Shown piece by piece: positions 11,433 to 23,097 of a DNA stretch of 64,000 nt (its first letter is position 1; each line of letters starts with the position of its first letter). Position numbers and translations under genes: made by a program. Location of the stretch: positions 6,448,001 through 6,512,000 of the forward strand of contig JAKZAN010000007.1 of assembly GCA_023053545.1 (NCBI GenBank), given 5' to 3'. This stretch comes from Lepidurus packardi. Its lineage: Eukaryota; Arthropoda; Branchiopoda; Notostraca; Triopsidae. The notes beneath the pieces were generated by a model that ran no database searches, was not told the DNA's origin, and saw only the letters and a program-made list of their open reading frames with translations.

Positions 11433-13283
11433 CCCTGGACTGGCCGAGATAGTCTAATATGCCTTGGATTGATTCAAAAGACGTGTTCCTTCGATTGAAA
11501 TAGTGGTGTGCTGCCTTTTGGTACCTGATCCGGTGAGCAGTAAGTTTATCAAGCAAAATGTTAGTCGAGACTTCAATATTCCGACATTTGAGCTGAGAAT
11601 TCTTTGTAATCGTGCGCTATTTGAAGATGAGTCTCGAGTGATGCTTCGAAACATACAGCATTAATATGTACAACAGCATCTGTCGTCTTCTAATTTAATA
11701 TGGCGGCTCAGCCTTTTCTTAGAGTTTATTTCAACGGACATAATAAGGTGAATTGCATGATGCAGAGTTATTGAAGGGTCAAAGAGTACAAAAGGTTCAG
11801 CTTGTTCCTTTCGTCGAAGTTCTCAAGGCTTCTGTTGTCTCCTTCGCTATTTCTGCGTAGAAGTATTTTGTTTTCAAATGTGACAAGAAATTCTTTCAAG
11901 ATACACTAATCTTGGGGAGCTTTTCGGGTAGTTGAGCAGTATTAACTTTCCCGACTTTGTCATTTCAGTTGTTCCAAACTCCTCGAAATAGCTAAAGAAG
12001 TTCGAGGAACGAGTTTAAGTATTTTGAGGCCAAGTTGACAGTGTAGGTCATAAAAAGGGGCGGAACCAACTGATAAAGCGGCATTATTATCCAAATGGAT
12101 TGAAGCCCCGAGAGAGTCTAGGCAATGGGCCTCACTGGACCGTGATTTGTTACAAAATCCTATTCCACGGACTCAGAGCCTAGGTTTCCATGCGAGCTGG
12201 ACTTGATACGGAACCGACTTCCTGTGCTTTGGACAACCTATAGGTTGCATGTGGCTAGACCTTTGCAGCAAGAAGTTCGTTAATGTATTTCTCGTTTAGC
12301 CCTAGTCGGCATGGCCCAGCTTTGTGGTAAGAACTGGAGCTGAATTCCATAGAACCAGAACGCTAAAAGGGTGTGTTTTATTCTCGGCAAACACGCACTA
12401 ACCTTGGCACCTTTTATTAACCTGGGAAATTAGTTGGCTTGCTGTTTAAGAAAAGCGGAGAAATGCCCAGTAGGCATTATCCCACGCTGATATAAGAAGC
12501 AGCATGACGAAATTGGTGTATCAGAAGAGTTAACTGTTTAAGGTCAGCAGCTTTTTTTTTTAAGTCTTTCCATGCACTTTTTTTCCGTACCACCCACCTC
12601 CTCCTTCGTGGCCTATATCCCGCATTTTCTTGGCTAGATTTGCACTTGGCTGGATTTCAAATGTCCTTTCCAATGCTCATCCATCAGCCAAGATGTCAAA
12701 AGATGCTTTTTTAGCCAGTGGGGTCTCCCGCGTGAAGTATTTTTTAGTTTCGTGCCCCCCAGCCTTGCCAACAACTTTTTCATAACCCCAGTTTTTCATC
12801 CCCCATACTTTTGTTGATGTCAGATTCGGCAATAGTCTGGTCTTTAAAAGTCCGTGAGACAATGAATTGATTTACTGTAATGTCAACTCTATTTTTTAGC
12901 TTTAATTCTTTTGGCGCGCTCTTTTTCCAGCGTTGCCATTGCTGTTATTTGTCGTACTTCCAGTAAGCCAATATTGTTTTTCTTAGTATTCAAGTGACTT
13001 CTAGGAATTTATTAATTTCTTGGAGAGGTTTTTGAACTTGTGGTTATTGTCTTTGAACTTTGCGAATAGCCCTTAAATAAGAGTTTGGCCGAGGAAAGCG
13101 ATTTGTGCCGGAAACATGATTTAGGAATTGGCAACGTGCACCGAGGGACGCCAAAAGTATGGAGGATGGTTACGGCTGGAACATGTGTTCTTGGAATTGT
13201 GAAGAAAAAACAAAGACTTAGTGTAATTACCGTCATGCAATTTAAACCTTTCGTGAGCCCACACATCTTAGCTGTGACGAAAA
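11433..13283. other. USP48 3' flank, no gene supported
   Basis: This contains the USP48 3' UTR of unknown length. An ATG at 11700 opens MAAQPFLRVYFNGHNK followed by GTGAAT, which could be a first coding exon, but I found no acceptor downstream that continues it. The rest shows only short open frames and T-rich stretches. Confidence 0.5.
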
Positions 13284-13482
13284 TTACAGTGACTTTAGTA
13301 GGTTCGGAGAAGGCGGGAAATTCGAGTCTGAAGTTTTCATTCTTGTCGGCTCAGATTTCCGTTGGGCGGCAAACATTGCCGCTGTTGATGTTGTACCGTA
13401 CCACGTCTCGTCCCAAGCCGGGACTCCATGAGGGACAGCGAATGGTTGGACGGCGGTTTCGCTCGACACCCCCCAGCGTTTG
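13284..13482 (-). CDS. Candidate terminal exon, - strand, unknown protein
   Basis: On the - strand a good acceptor (ATACTTACAG) is followed by a 65-codon open frame ending in TAA. The frame contains KRWGVSSETAVQPF, PHGVPAWDETWYGTTSTAA and MKTSDSNFPPSPNLLKSL. Trp-, Pro- and Ser-rich content and RNY-like codons suggest real coding sequence. The first base completes a split codon. I recognise no family. Caution: the same bases read as GTAAGT on the + strand, directly after a + strand frame starting at the ATG at 13428, so the exon could belong to either strand or to neither. Confidence 0.33.
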
Positions 13483-15802
13483 CTGTAAGTATTTTTCTTG
13501 CATACTTATTGGCAGTATAATACGTATAGGTGTGTGTGAAATAATTAATGAAAAAAAGGGTTGGAAAGGTAAGAAACAAAGAAATGTATTTATAGACGTA
13601 GTTGTCGAAAATTGAGAACGTTAGTGAACAAAAGAGTAATATTCGATTTAGTAATATTATAAAAAGTAATATTCGATTTAGAGTACACCAGTTAGCCGGT
13701 CTCTGGTCTTTATGGCGTTAATTCGAAGCGAATATTGTTGCTATGCTATATTGGAACATTATATCGGACATGACGAAGTATAAAATGTTAGATGTGAGCG
13801 TGAGAAGGAGCAGTAGGCCTTCTCTTCTAGTTAAGTATGTATGTGCACTCGTTTTCCAAAAAAAAACAGACCCATATTTCCCATATATTTTAACACTTTT
13901 GTTCTGTCGTCCATGTCTTCATTGCGAAGGGTCTTTTTACCAGTCCCGTATCGCCCACACGAATTATATGCACCTAACGGAGAACAAAACGACTTAAATG
14001 ATCGTCGTTTTCAAGTTTAAGGCCCAGCTTACAAATCCTTTCTAAGCTGATAAGCAATTAATTAATCTTGGCATACAGTCTTCTTCATCTTTTACGCTTT
14101 AGCCGAATGTCTGTTATGCCTGCCTCGTTGGCTATGACTGCAGCGCATGAAGTATTTACCAAAAAGCATTATGGATAAGAGGCTCTGGGAATCAACGTTA
14201 ATTTCTTCTTGTAGGTCCTTCCGTGTTTTCCTCTTTGTGTACTAGAAAGGCCGCTTTTTTCTGAGTGCCCGTTAAGGTTGATCTATTGCCATATAGATTA
14301 TTTCCCATAACTACGATGTAGTTTTGGTTATTTGCCCTTATGTTTTGCCCTCTCCGGTCGGACTTACTTAGGGCTACTCATGTAAGTTACAGACTGGTTA
14401 TTATTTAGCTAGTGCTGTGACGGCAAATATGCAGCCTAGTTGCTTAGTGAAGCCGGAGTTAACACCTTTTTGCTCTAGTTATTTTCGCTAGTTTTACGCT
14501 AATATAATTCGTTAGTATTATACGGATTGAGTAGTCAAACCCAAGAAAAAAAATAAAGAAAATCAGTTTTATTTGTCGTTGAAATTCGGGGGAGTATTCA
14601 TGAAGACTCAACAATGCACACAGATCCACTTATTGTCTGTCAATTTTCAATAATACAATAGGGGGGAAATTAGAAATAATCTTAAAGAGATAGGGTTTGA
14701 AACTCATGAAATGTATTTTTAAATTCTATATTTGCCCATTTGAAACTTTAGCCCGAGCAAAAAATGGGCTTTCCCGGTTTGCCTATCTGCCTTTCGGCTA
14801 TGGAAGGTAAACAAAGCAGACAGAAAGGTTTTTCCCTTGCCTTGCATTTCAAACTTGAATTTTGTGTCGAGAAATAGCCGTGGGTCAATTTTTTCAACTC
14901 TGAAGACAATGGATTGCTACGGTGCTAAGCTAAAATTGTGAGGTACGAAGCTAAACGTATGGTAGACCGATAAGCCTATTCAATTCTATAATTCCTGTTG
15001 ATTCCTCTGTTCTTTCCTGGTAGACCTTTCTTGTTTCTTTCGAGTGGCATCCTGGAACCCGTTGCTGCATCTCAATGTGGTCTGGATCCATTTTTTAAAA
15101 GAAAATATAGTCGGTCGTCGGTAATGAATAATTTAGAAAAGGAAGAGGAATAGGTTCGCCACATTATTATATTCTACCTGTTCCCACGGTCATCCTAATG
15201 ATTCAGATCCCTCTCCCCGAAAAAAAAATCATCTTGTTTAACGCAAGAATATTTAGGTATCCATAGGAACTTACGCAATGCGCTTAGTAAATGCCGCGGT
15301 CGGCTTAGGAGGGTTGTTCGTGCGTGATTGACGTGATTCTGATAGCCAAACGACCGTACTCGTAGCTTTCCTTTCGTCCTTCCGGAAAATGAGACACTTT
15401 GCCCCGTGGCCTTGTAAAGCAATCTGGTCAGCGTGTGCTTTCCTGTAGATCCACGCAGTGCGATTTGTGCATATCCATCGAAAAAGGGGGCCGAGTGGGC
15501 ATATTTTCGAGCCAACTTCCCATGTCAGGTCTTTCTGACAGTAAAGCGGCAAGAAAATGACCCGTTTGCATCCCAAGCCAAAGTTCCTTTTCAACAAGAA
15601 ATTGATTTCGCCCCCTTTTCTTTGAGAGGTTGATGCCTGTCCTAGACATGAGCGTTTTCGATTTAAAAGTTGGCCTACGCCTCATATGGGAGGCTAAACA
15701 TGGGTTCAACTATTTTCGAATTGACGTGTCCCGCGTTGACCATTGTTTAGTAAGTTGCAAAGAACTAAAAAACTTTTCTTTCTTTCTTTTTAAATACAAT
15801 AA
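13483..15802. other. Stretch without a supported gene
   Basis: Mostly AT-rich. The segment at about 15,270-15,640 is richer in GC and open in several frames on both strands (for example + strand 15433-15633, and three overlapping - strand frames), with a - strand donor-like site at about 15,266. I cannot decide on a coding strand, so I make no call. Confidence 0.4.
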
Positions 15803-16127
15803 ATGAAACGTTCCGTTTACTCAACGTCGAAAACGTTTGTCTTGAGTTCACTGTTGGAAGCATATGGATTAGTTAAGGTAAGATACTGGAATGCTATATA
15901 GGTTTATGAGATCTCTCATACGACTAATTTACATATGTCTTTTGTGTCGAGTTTCGAGTTCCAAGAAACAGCTTATCTGTTTTGCTCGGTTTATTTCTTG
16001 GCTACTGTTTCTGCTTTCACTTGCAAATTTCTAAATGCAGGTTGAATTTGCCAGGCGGCCTGGCCTTGCCCGAACGTTAAGAATGGCATGTGGTTTGGTT
16101 GCTAAGTCAGCATTGTTACCAAGTTAG
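15803..16127 (+). CDS. Candidate small two-exon gene (53 residues)
   Basis: The ATG at 15803, with an in-frame TAA immediately before it, opens MKRSVYSTSKTFVLSSLLEA and YGLVK, then donor GTAAGA at 15878. After a T-rich acceptor (CTAAATGCAG) at 16040, phase 0 continues as VEFARRPGLARTLRMACGL and VAKSALLPS to TAG at 16125-16127. Both splice sites are good and the frame stays open through both exons. LLEAYGLVK faintly recalls the N-terminus of class I deacetylases (HSLIEAYAL in human HDAC8), but the second exon does not follow that family. It is a real small protein, the start of an alternatively spliced gene, or chance. Confidence 0.28.
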
Positions 16128-17089
16128 CCTATAGCTCGCACGTTGGTCGTTTTTGCAAGGCGAGCTTCTGTCCAATGCCCGGCTTCGGAACTCGGGCGCG
16201 AGGCAAAGGCACAAACTTTTGCCGTTATTCCCCCGTTGCAAAGGCTCCCAATAGTCTAGCGTGAGTTTTAGCGGTGGGGGACCAGGCAAGCAACGGCGTG
16301 TAGCACCGAGGCGAAAACGCGCGGGAGTCCCTGCCATCGTCATTTGGTCGACAGTCAGAGAGATTCCGAGACCCGGACGGGCCACACAACTCACGACCCA
16401 CGTGGTCTTTTTCTAAAGATCATTTACTGCCTACTATCAGTGACCCGCAGTCGTCTTGCTGTTGGGAGCTTGCAGGTGAAAAGTTTACCGTCCAACAAAA
16501 GGCCACAAACTGTCGGCAACTCCCACAGCCCCAACCTGACCCTTGTAAGACCTCATAACTATCACCCAAACACCCAATAGAAAAAGCTTAAGTTCTTCAA
16601 ACGTTCCTTCGACGTCTTTGGGGCTAGGTGGTAGCCAGTTTAGGTTTTTTTCGTGAATCGACGATCGTTGTCTTATCCTAGGGTACGCTTTCTCCGTTTA
16701 GCGCGCTAGAACATCTCGATTCCTTGTACTACCGGCAGATACACACCGAGAACACGTGACCTCTCACCCACGTGACATGGAACTTTCACCCCAGACCCTG
16801 CACTAGAAGGCCCTCAGTATTGTTCTCAAGTGAACATTTCTGGTGGAAGTGAATTAAATTGAACTCCTAAGGCGGCCATCGTTGAACCTGAAATTGAGTA
16901 GACTGATTTTATGGGCGAAGCGTGCGATCTTTACCCCCGCGTAGTGATCTTTGACCTTTGTGACTCGACCACGAAGGGAAGTGACTCCGACTCTTTTTGA
17001 TTTTTACTGTGCTTTTTGCTTGGCTTGTCCTCTTCCACCCGTTTTAGAAAAACAAAACAAATAAGAAAAAGGCTGCTGTTGCACCACAG
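16128..17089. other. GC-rich patch, possible promoter or 5' UTR
   Basis: 16,140-16,400 is clearly richer in GC and CpG than its surroundings and precedes the candidate start exon at 17,094 by about 0.7 kb. It is open in a 92-codon - strand frame that has no recognisable content. Inference: a promoter or non-coding first exon for the + strand candidate at 17.1 kb. Confidence 0.3.
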
Positions 17090-17246
17090 GACCATGTATC
17101 CCTGGTACCGTGATTCCATGACCCAGTTGGGTCAATTTTGTGCTGGAACTCCCGTAGGTATGGGAATGGCAATGTCTCCAGCCATCAAGACGGAAGTGGG
17201 CTACAACGACTGTATGTTGGCTATCGACTACATGACGCCATCCAAG
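17090..17246 (+). CDS. Candidate first coding exon of a transcription-factor-like protein
   Basis: After the acceptor GCACCACAG, the ATG at 17094 opens 51 codons ending at donor GTAAGC (17247) in phase 0. The peptide begins MYPWYRDSMTQLGQF and continues GTPVGMGMAMSPAIKTEVG and YNDCMLAIDYMTPSK. IKTE fits the SUMO-acceptor consensus (hydrophobic-K-x-E), common in transcription factors. Codons look coding and GC is higher than in the flanks. I do not recognise the family and see no DNA-binding domain. It may link to the + strand exons at 30.9, 32.8 and 36.9 kb (inference). Confidence 0.48.
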
Positions 17247-17861
17247 GTAAGCTCCATTTTCTTTCCAAGTTACCGTGGTGCAGTAGCTTCAACTTGGAAT
17301 CACCCAAAAACTCATTTTAAAAAATAAATAAATATTAACCTAAGAGAGTGGTCACTCCGCTTAATATGTAATTACAGTCTTTTCCAATCGAATGGCCATA
17401 AGACCCTCGCTCTCTCCCTTAGCATGTTTAAGAGTTGATTTGCAATACAATGCGAAAGTTATCAAAGTTTGGGGCGTGTGCACCAAAAACGTTTACATTA
17501 TTAGGTTAAATTGGCAAAAAGCTGTAGGTTTGCCAATACTCTTTGCAACATATTCTGGTTACATGGATGGAGAGTTGAAAAGAACGCGCCTCGTTCTTTG
17601 GCTAGCAAAACAGCAATGATGACGAGGAGTGTTTCTGGAGCGTTAGAGCCAATTTCAGGCTTACATGACGATGCGAGATGGAAGTCTCTAAGGGACGTCA
17701 TTTTTTTTTTCTTCTACATTTTTTTTTCGTGTACATAGTAGCATTCGTTTAGCCGTGTTTTCTCGAATTTTCGTATGTTTTCCGAGTTTATAATTAAAGT
17801 AGCGTAGAAATTACGCTGATGGAAAACCTTAAGGGTGGTCCCTGGTCCATCATAGCAATAA

Positions 17862-17875
17862 GGGGGGGGGGGGGG
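17862..17875 (+). repeat. Homopolymer G14
   Basis: Fourteen consecutive G. Such runs can form G-quadruplex-like structures or mark a sequencing ambiguity. Confidence 0.95.
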
Positions 17876-20800
17876 ACCCTTGTTGCTCACGAGCATGAGT
17901 TTGGGGTCCGAGTGTTGCTGGGGCAAAGTAAAAATATGGAAGCGCGTTGTCGTTTTTCGAAGCCAGCGAAAGAGGGGCTGTGTGGTGTCATAAAGCAAAC
18001 CTCGTGTCGATTCCAGGTGCGGTAGGAAAGCCATTAAGAGAAGATACTCATCCCAAGCCGCATATTACTTGGATGCCTTTTTTCGTCTCATTTTTTGTCG
18101 TTTGTTAAAAAACGAGGGAGTAGAAGCGCTTGGTCGAAACCCCGAGACCTGGTTGACTCCATTGCTATGCTACGACCTTGTATAAAAGCGCGAGTTGGAG
18201 CGAAAAGGACAGGGTGGAATGCCTTTTGCTGTATGTGCTTTTTGCCTTTCAAATTGTAAGACCTTTTCCGTTGATAGACTGCCAAGGAAATGTAAAGCTT
18301 TCAGTGAAAGGTGGATCAGTTTTTAGGACGACTCAATCGTCCCTCGTTTTAGAGTCATTAGTCTATTAAGATGGAAGGCATTCCCTTACAACAAGTTTAA
18401 GCATAGCGGCGGATAATGTCGTTCCGAGACGAGTCCGTTCGGTTTTTCAACGAGAACAATACCCTTCTGTTTAGCTAGAGTTATCTGCCAATGTAATAAA
18501 CTAGCGTGAAGAAAAAAATGCCCAAAATTCTTATTGAAGAATTGGTGTTCAAAACTGTGGAATATCCAAGCTCGAAAACAGTTTTAACTTGGACTGGAAT
18601 GCAGTTTAAAGTGCAGAATACCTCGAGGAACCCCGGGGATAGCGACCAATGTCCATTTTTTGCTACCAGATCTGACCTATTTTTTAACCTACGTTTAAAA
18701 ATGTAAACAACATTCGTGAAAGGGTAAGGTTGGTAAGTTTCAGAAGCTTTTTTTCGCCCTAACAGAATTACTTCTGCAACATGATGCTGAGCCAAAGCTT
18801 TTCAGTAAATAAGTTTAAAGCTCCTTGCTAATAAATAAAGTTCGCTTGCGTCACTTGTGCCCTCTATAGATTATCATGAAACAGTCTTGAAGTCAAGTAA
18901 GACTATCATGAAATAGTCTTGCTCGGTTATAGCCAGCTTAGTTATAAAAAATTTAGAAAAGTAAAGAAATAGGGAGAGAAAATACCTCCAACATTCACAA
19001 ACCGCACAAAGCTCCGTTTCATTGCTCGGTTGAAGTTGATTAGAGAGTTTGCCTACTAGTTACCTTCGATAACAGGGGGTTGTTTTCAAAGGAAGTTATG
19101 ACTGTTTTAAACTTTACGCAAAAAACCTAAACCTGTCTTTCCTTTCAATTAGTTCCCATTGGTTCGTGTCTCTGAATCGCAGTTTTCTTTCAGTATGTGT
19201 CTAAATATAACTTTCTTGGGGTCTTCAATACAGATACAGATTAATACAGGGTTCAGATACGGATTGGCAACCGAAATTTAGCATTTGGAGGCCTAATGTC
19301 GTGAATTCAACCAATCCAACACGATGTAAGCGTAAATGCTGTTTCAGATGCGCCATTTCGTGGGACTCCGTGGGATTTCAGTGCTTGCAAGTAAATTTCA
19401 TAGTGAGTTCAACTTGCGAAACTTGCAGCATTTCCGATCCTCACAGATTGAAACTCCCCCGCCTCCTTTTTCTTTGAGCGGCAATGTAATGGCGAACGCG
19501 ACGAGGTGAGGGAGATCGCGTAGTTTCTTTTGTAAGCTCTTTGTAGCCCCTGTTTCATGCCCCGTGCTAGGATTTATCTGTTCACTTGCCTCAATGGGCT
19601 CGATGGGTTGCATGCACGCAATTTGAACGTATCGGTTTTCACTGCCAAACGGGCCTGGACTAGGGCGAAAAACAAGAGGGCGTGGATGAACCAGAGGAAC
19701 GAGAAGAAGCATTGTTGCAATTGAAAGACCCATGTTTCATAACGGACGAGAGAAACCTTTTTTTTTCTTTTGCTTTCCAGCTACAGTTTCTCTATGGTAT
19801 ATCCATAGGATATCCATGTGTGTGTATTCCGGCGAACGTAACAATGTGTTCGGACTTGGGGTGTTGCTAAGTCGTAGCAAATACACTAACCCGTTTCCGT
19901 GTCAAGTGACCATCCAGTGCAACCAAGATTGTATAGCCTATATAGATTCCGTAGTATTTATTGCTGGTTGGTGAAACCCGTACTTGATCATTCTTTTGAC
20001 TAAAATTCGCTTGGCGTGTCTTGAGTAATTTCGTGCAATCAAGAGACGCTCGTGCTAGCAACAAAGCAATTTATTAGCGGATGTATGTGTGTGCATAAGG
20101 TTGGAAGGCTATGACAGTTTCCCAAAAGACGATGGGCGTGGTTAACGCGCCGTGAACTATTCCGAAAGTATTTGGACATGTGTTGCTTTATGTGCTAAAA
20201 ACGAGCGCCGTAAGTATTCGGTCCACGTCGCTTTATGAGGGTTTAAGTTTCTATAAAGGTTCTGATCGAGCTCGGAAATGTGTCTCACCGATGGCGATTG
20301 GTTTTGCATTCAGCCGGCTATCAAAAGGCCCGTTCATGCTAAGGTTTCTTATAGTTTCTCCGTTTTTTTCCTTTTTTTATCTCACTTTACGCATTGTCTA
20401 GCGTTGGGAAGGCATTATAGCGTACCCTGAACAAGGAAGGAAAACCAGAGCGTATCGGTAATGAGCTGCACGTCTACACACGTATACGACTTCCATGAGG
20501 TTATAAGCGCATTGGGGCGTGGTAGGTGGTAGTCTATTTTTTGGTAGCACTGTCTTTCTTTGTGGGGCTCCCCAAGTCAGACGATCCATTTCCAACGGCC
20601 ATAAGCGGGTGTTGGTGTTTCTTTCGTCAAAGAAGATGCTTTCTGTCAATATTATGGGTCACACACTCGTGAGGTGTTTGCCGTTTGCTTTTTACAATGC
20701 ATTTGTATTGATACAGACTTGTAAATGACCATTTTTTTTTTATTGTTGCCTGTCCGAGGAAGACTAACGGCTCATTGTATAGCCAATGGTTTAGGCATTG

Positions 20801-22859
20801 TGTAGGCATTGTATTTGCTGTACTGTAAGAGCCGGAGGATTGTGATGAATATTTGATTAATTGTGCCGTTTCTGAAGCTTAGTTTTCTCGGCATATAAGG
20901 TGGTCCGAGCCTGTATTGGTTTAGGTTATATCCCGGTATGTTCTCGTACGGTAGCACCCTTACTCTCATTATGGACAGCGCAGATAGGAGAAAAAGAAAA
21001 GAGGTTTTTGGGTTTGGTTTTCCGTCGTTGACATCAAGAGACATTTAGAGCGACCCGGGGGATTTTTGTCGATATGTACGGTAAAAATCCGGGGTCATCG
21101 TAAATTGCGTAGAGACCTTCTGGATGCCGGGGATTTACGGCAACGATTCAAGATCTGCACTAGTCGTTGGCCGTGTCTCTTAGACTGAAATGGCGTACAA
21201 GCTCTCCATCCATTTTCTATAGTGGGCTACTGTACAACTACACGATAATGGCAAGTGTGCTGAGGAGGTGAGTGGGTGGGCAGGTCTTAGAGATGAATTG
21301 AAACAAAAGAATGCAAGAAGGGCCTCAATTGTCGAGTCCTGGATATGGGATGGTATGTGAAGGGCATGTTTTTTTCCCCTCTTAATCTTTTTCTTTTCTT
21401 TTCTTCTTACTTTGGGGGACAGTGGGTACAGTGGCGAGTATTAAAAGTGTAAAACGTTCGTGTCAGGCCTTCGCTTGCGTAAATTGAGAACGTTAGGAGC
21501 AACACTGCCTAATGAGTTAATTGCTGAGAGCATTCAGCTTGCTGTTTACCGAAACAAGTTTTCCTGGGTTTATGCGCTAATGAGGAGCGGTCTGTTGCTG
21601 CGAGGAACTTGGGATTCGTGTAGCTTTTCCTTCCGTGCTCCCCTTCCATCTTATTCTAATTCTGTGATACATACACGACACGATACCACCTAAGCAACGC
21701 CGGGTGGTACTTTAAATAGGTGAAATTTTGTTTGGAAAAAATGTCTTTCTTTAGGGGGGGAGAGGGTGAATGTATGGTGTCTGGGACTAAAACTCTCATC
21801 CAAGTCGCATTTCGCTTTTTGGGGGGGATGGGATGGGATGAAAAGGTGTTGCACGAAGGAGAAACGATCCGCAGGAGTTGATAAAGAGGGAGGGGGATTG
21901 TGCCTTGAAACGTATCCCGGAGCCACAGCATCCACTCGCCGTCATATTCTGTACGCTATGCACGGTATGCTCGTCGCAGGCAAATGGGCCATTTGCACCT
22001 TTGCCTCATTAACGAGGGCGCACCACAGCACATACAACCCTAGAACTTACTCCCATGCCGCCCGTCTAAGCAGCCAAACTGCTACTGCATGCTAATTAAA
22101 CTAGCTGCATACTCGCTTGCATTACAAGTACCTTCCCCTTTTTTATTTAGAAGGGTTTCAAACATTTATAACTTTTTCACAGGCCATGTCTTTTTTTATT
22201 CTTTTTAGGCAATTTCAGGGCAAAAGAAGGTGGAAAAACGCTGACACTTTTACTCACCATTCACTTATTCATTTCATAAAATCAGGTTTGGGAAAGAAAT
22301 CCGTTTATGAGTTTGAAAAAATGTAAAAAATGTTTTCTAAATCTGGACTAGATTATGTAAGCTGCGTTGGGAAGGTTGGGAAAGGCAGGAGATATTTTTG
22401 GCTGGGGACGACGCCGACTGTTGGAAGAAACTGATGACTTCTTAATTCATAAGAGAAACGACTCATAGGGACAACGATTTATGAGTTATACGCTTTTCTA
22501 CTACGTGGGTTTATTTTTCTTAGAAAAAAGATGGGTTGGTGACTTAGGATAAGGCCACAGTGAGAGATGCATATGGGCGACAAGACAGTTTTCCATGTTG
22601 CCGGCTTAGAGAGGCTTAACTCGTGCGTTTTTATTAAGGGTATTCTTGTCAACCGTGTGCAACAGAGGGAGGAACGCTGTTTACGGGGGTTCAAAAAGGG
22701 GTTTCCTAAGTCTACATTTTTGCAGCGGAATTATAGCCCGTGTCAAGTGCCTGCCACGATGCCCGTTTCTCATTCGTCTTAACACTACATAAACTTTCAA
22801 AGTAAACAACTTTAAGTAAATAAGACTTTCATGATATCCAAATAGGAATTTTAGTTTTA

Positions 22860-23097
22860 CCTATTTTTGTTTTATTTGTACAGGGTTACAGTTGTAGATT
22901 TCAAAATTTGTTCGTAATGAAACTAATAGTTGAGGAAATAAATTTAATTGCATTTAGAGAATGTTTCCTATTTTTGTTCTATTTGTACGAGGTCAAAGTT
23001 GTAGATTTATGAATTTGTTGGAAAGGAAACTAATAGCTGTTGAGGAAATAAACATAACTAAACTTAAATTAAAAAAAACTTAATTGCATTTAGTGAT
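22860..23097 (+). repeat. Diverged tandem duplication, two copies of about 117-121 bp
   Basis: Copy 1 spans 22860-22976 and copy 2 22977-23097. Both start CCTATTTTTGTT and share TATTTGTAC, GTTGTAGATTT, GAAACTAATAG, GTTGAGGAAATAAA and end with TTAATTGCATTTAG. Copy 2 has an A-rich insertion before the last motif. Confidence 0.9.

Noticed and set aside
13085..13615. Longest + strand open frame (176 codons)
   Set aside because: Frames of this length are expected about once by chance in 64 kb of this composition. It has no splice support, no recognisable motif, and overlaps a better - strand candidate.
15803..15877. Histone deacetylase 8-like N-terminus (SSLLEAYGLVK)
   Set aside because: Only a few residues agree and the next exon does not follow the deacetylase sequence.
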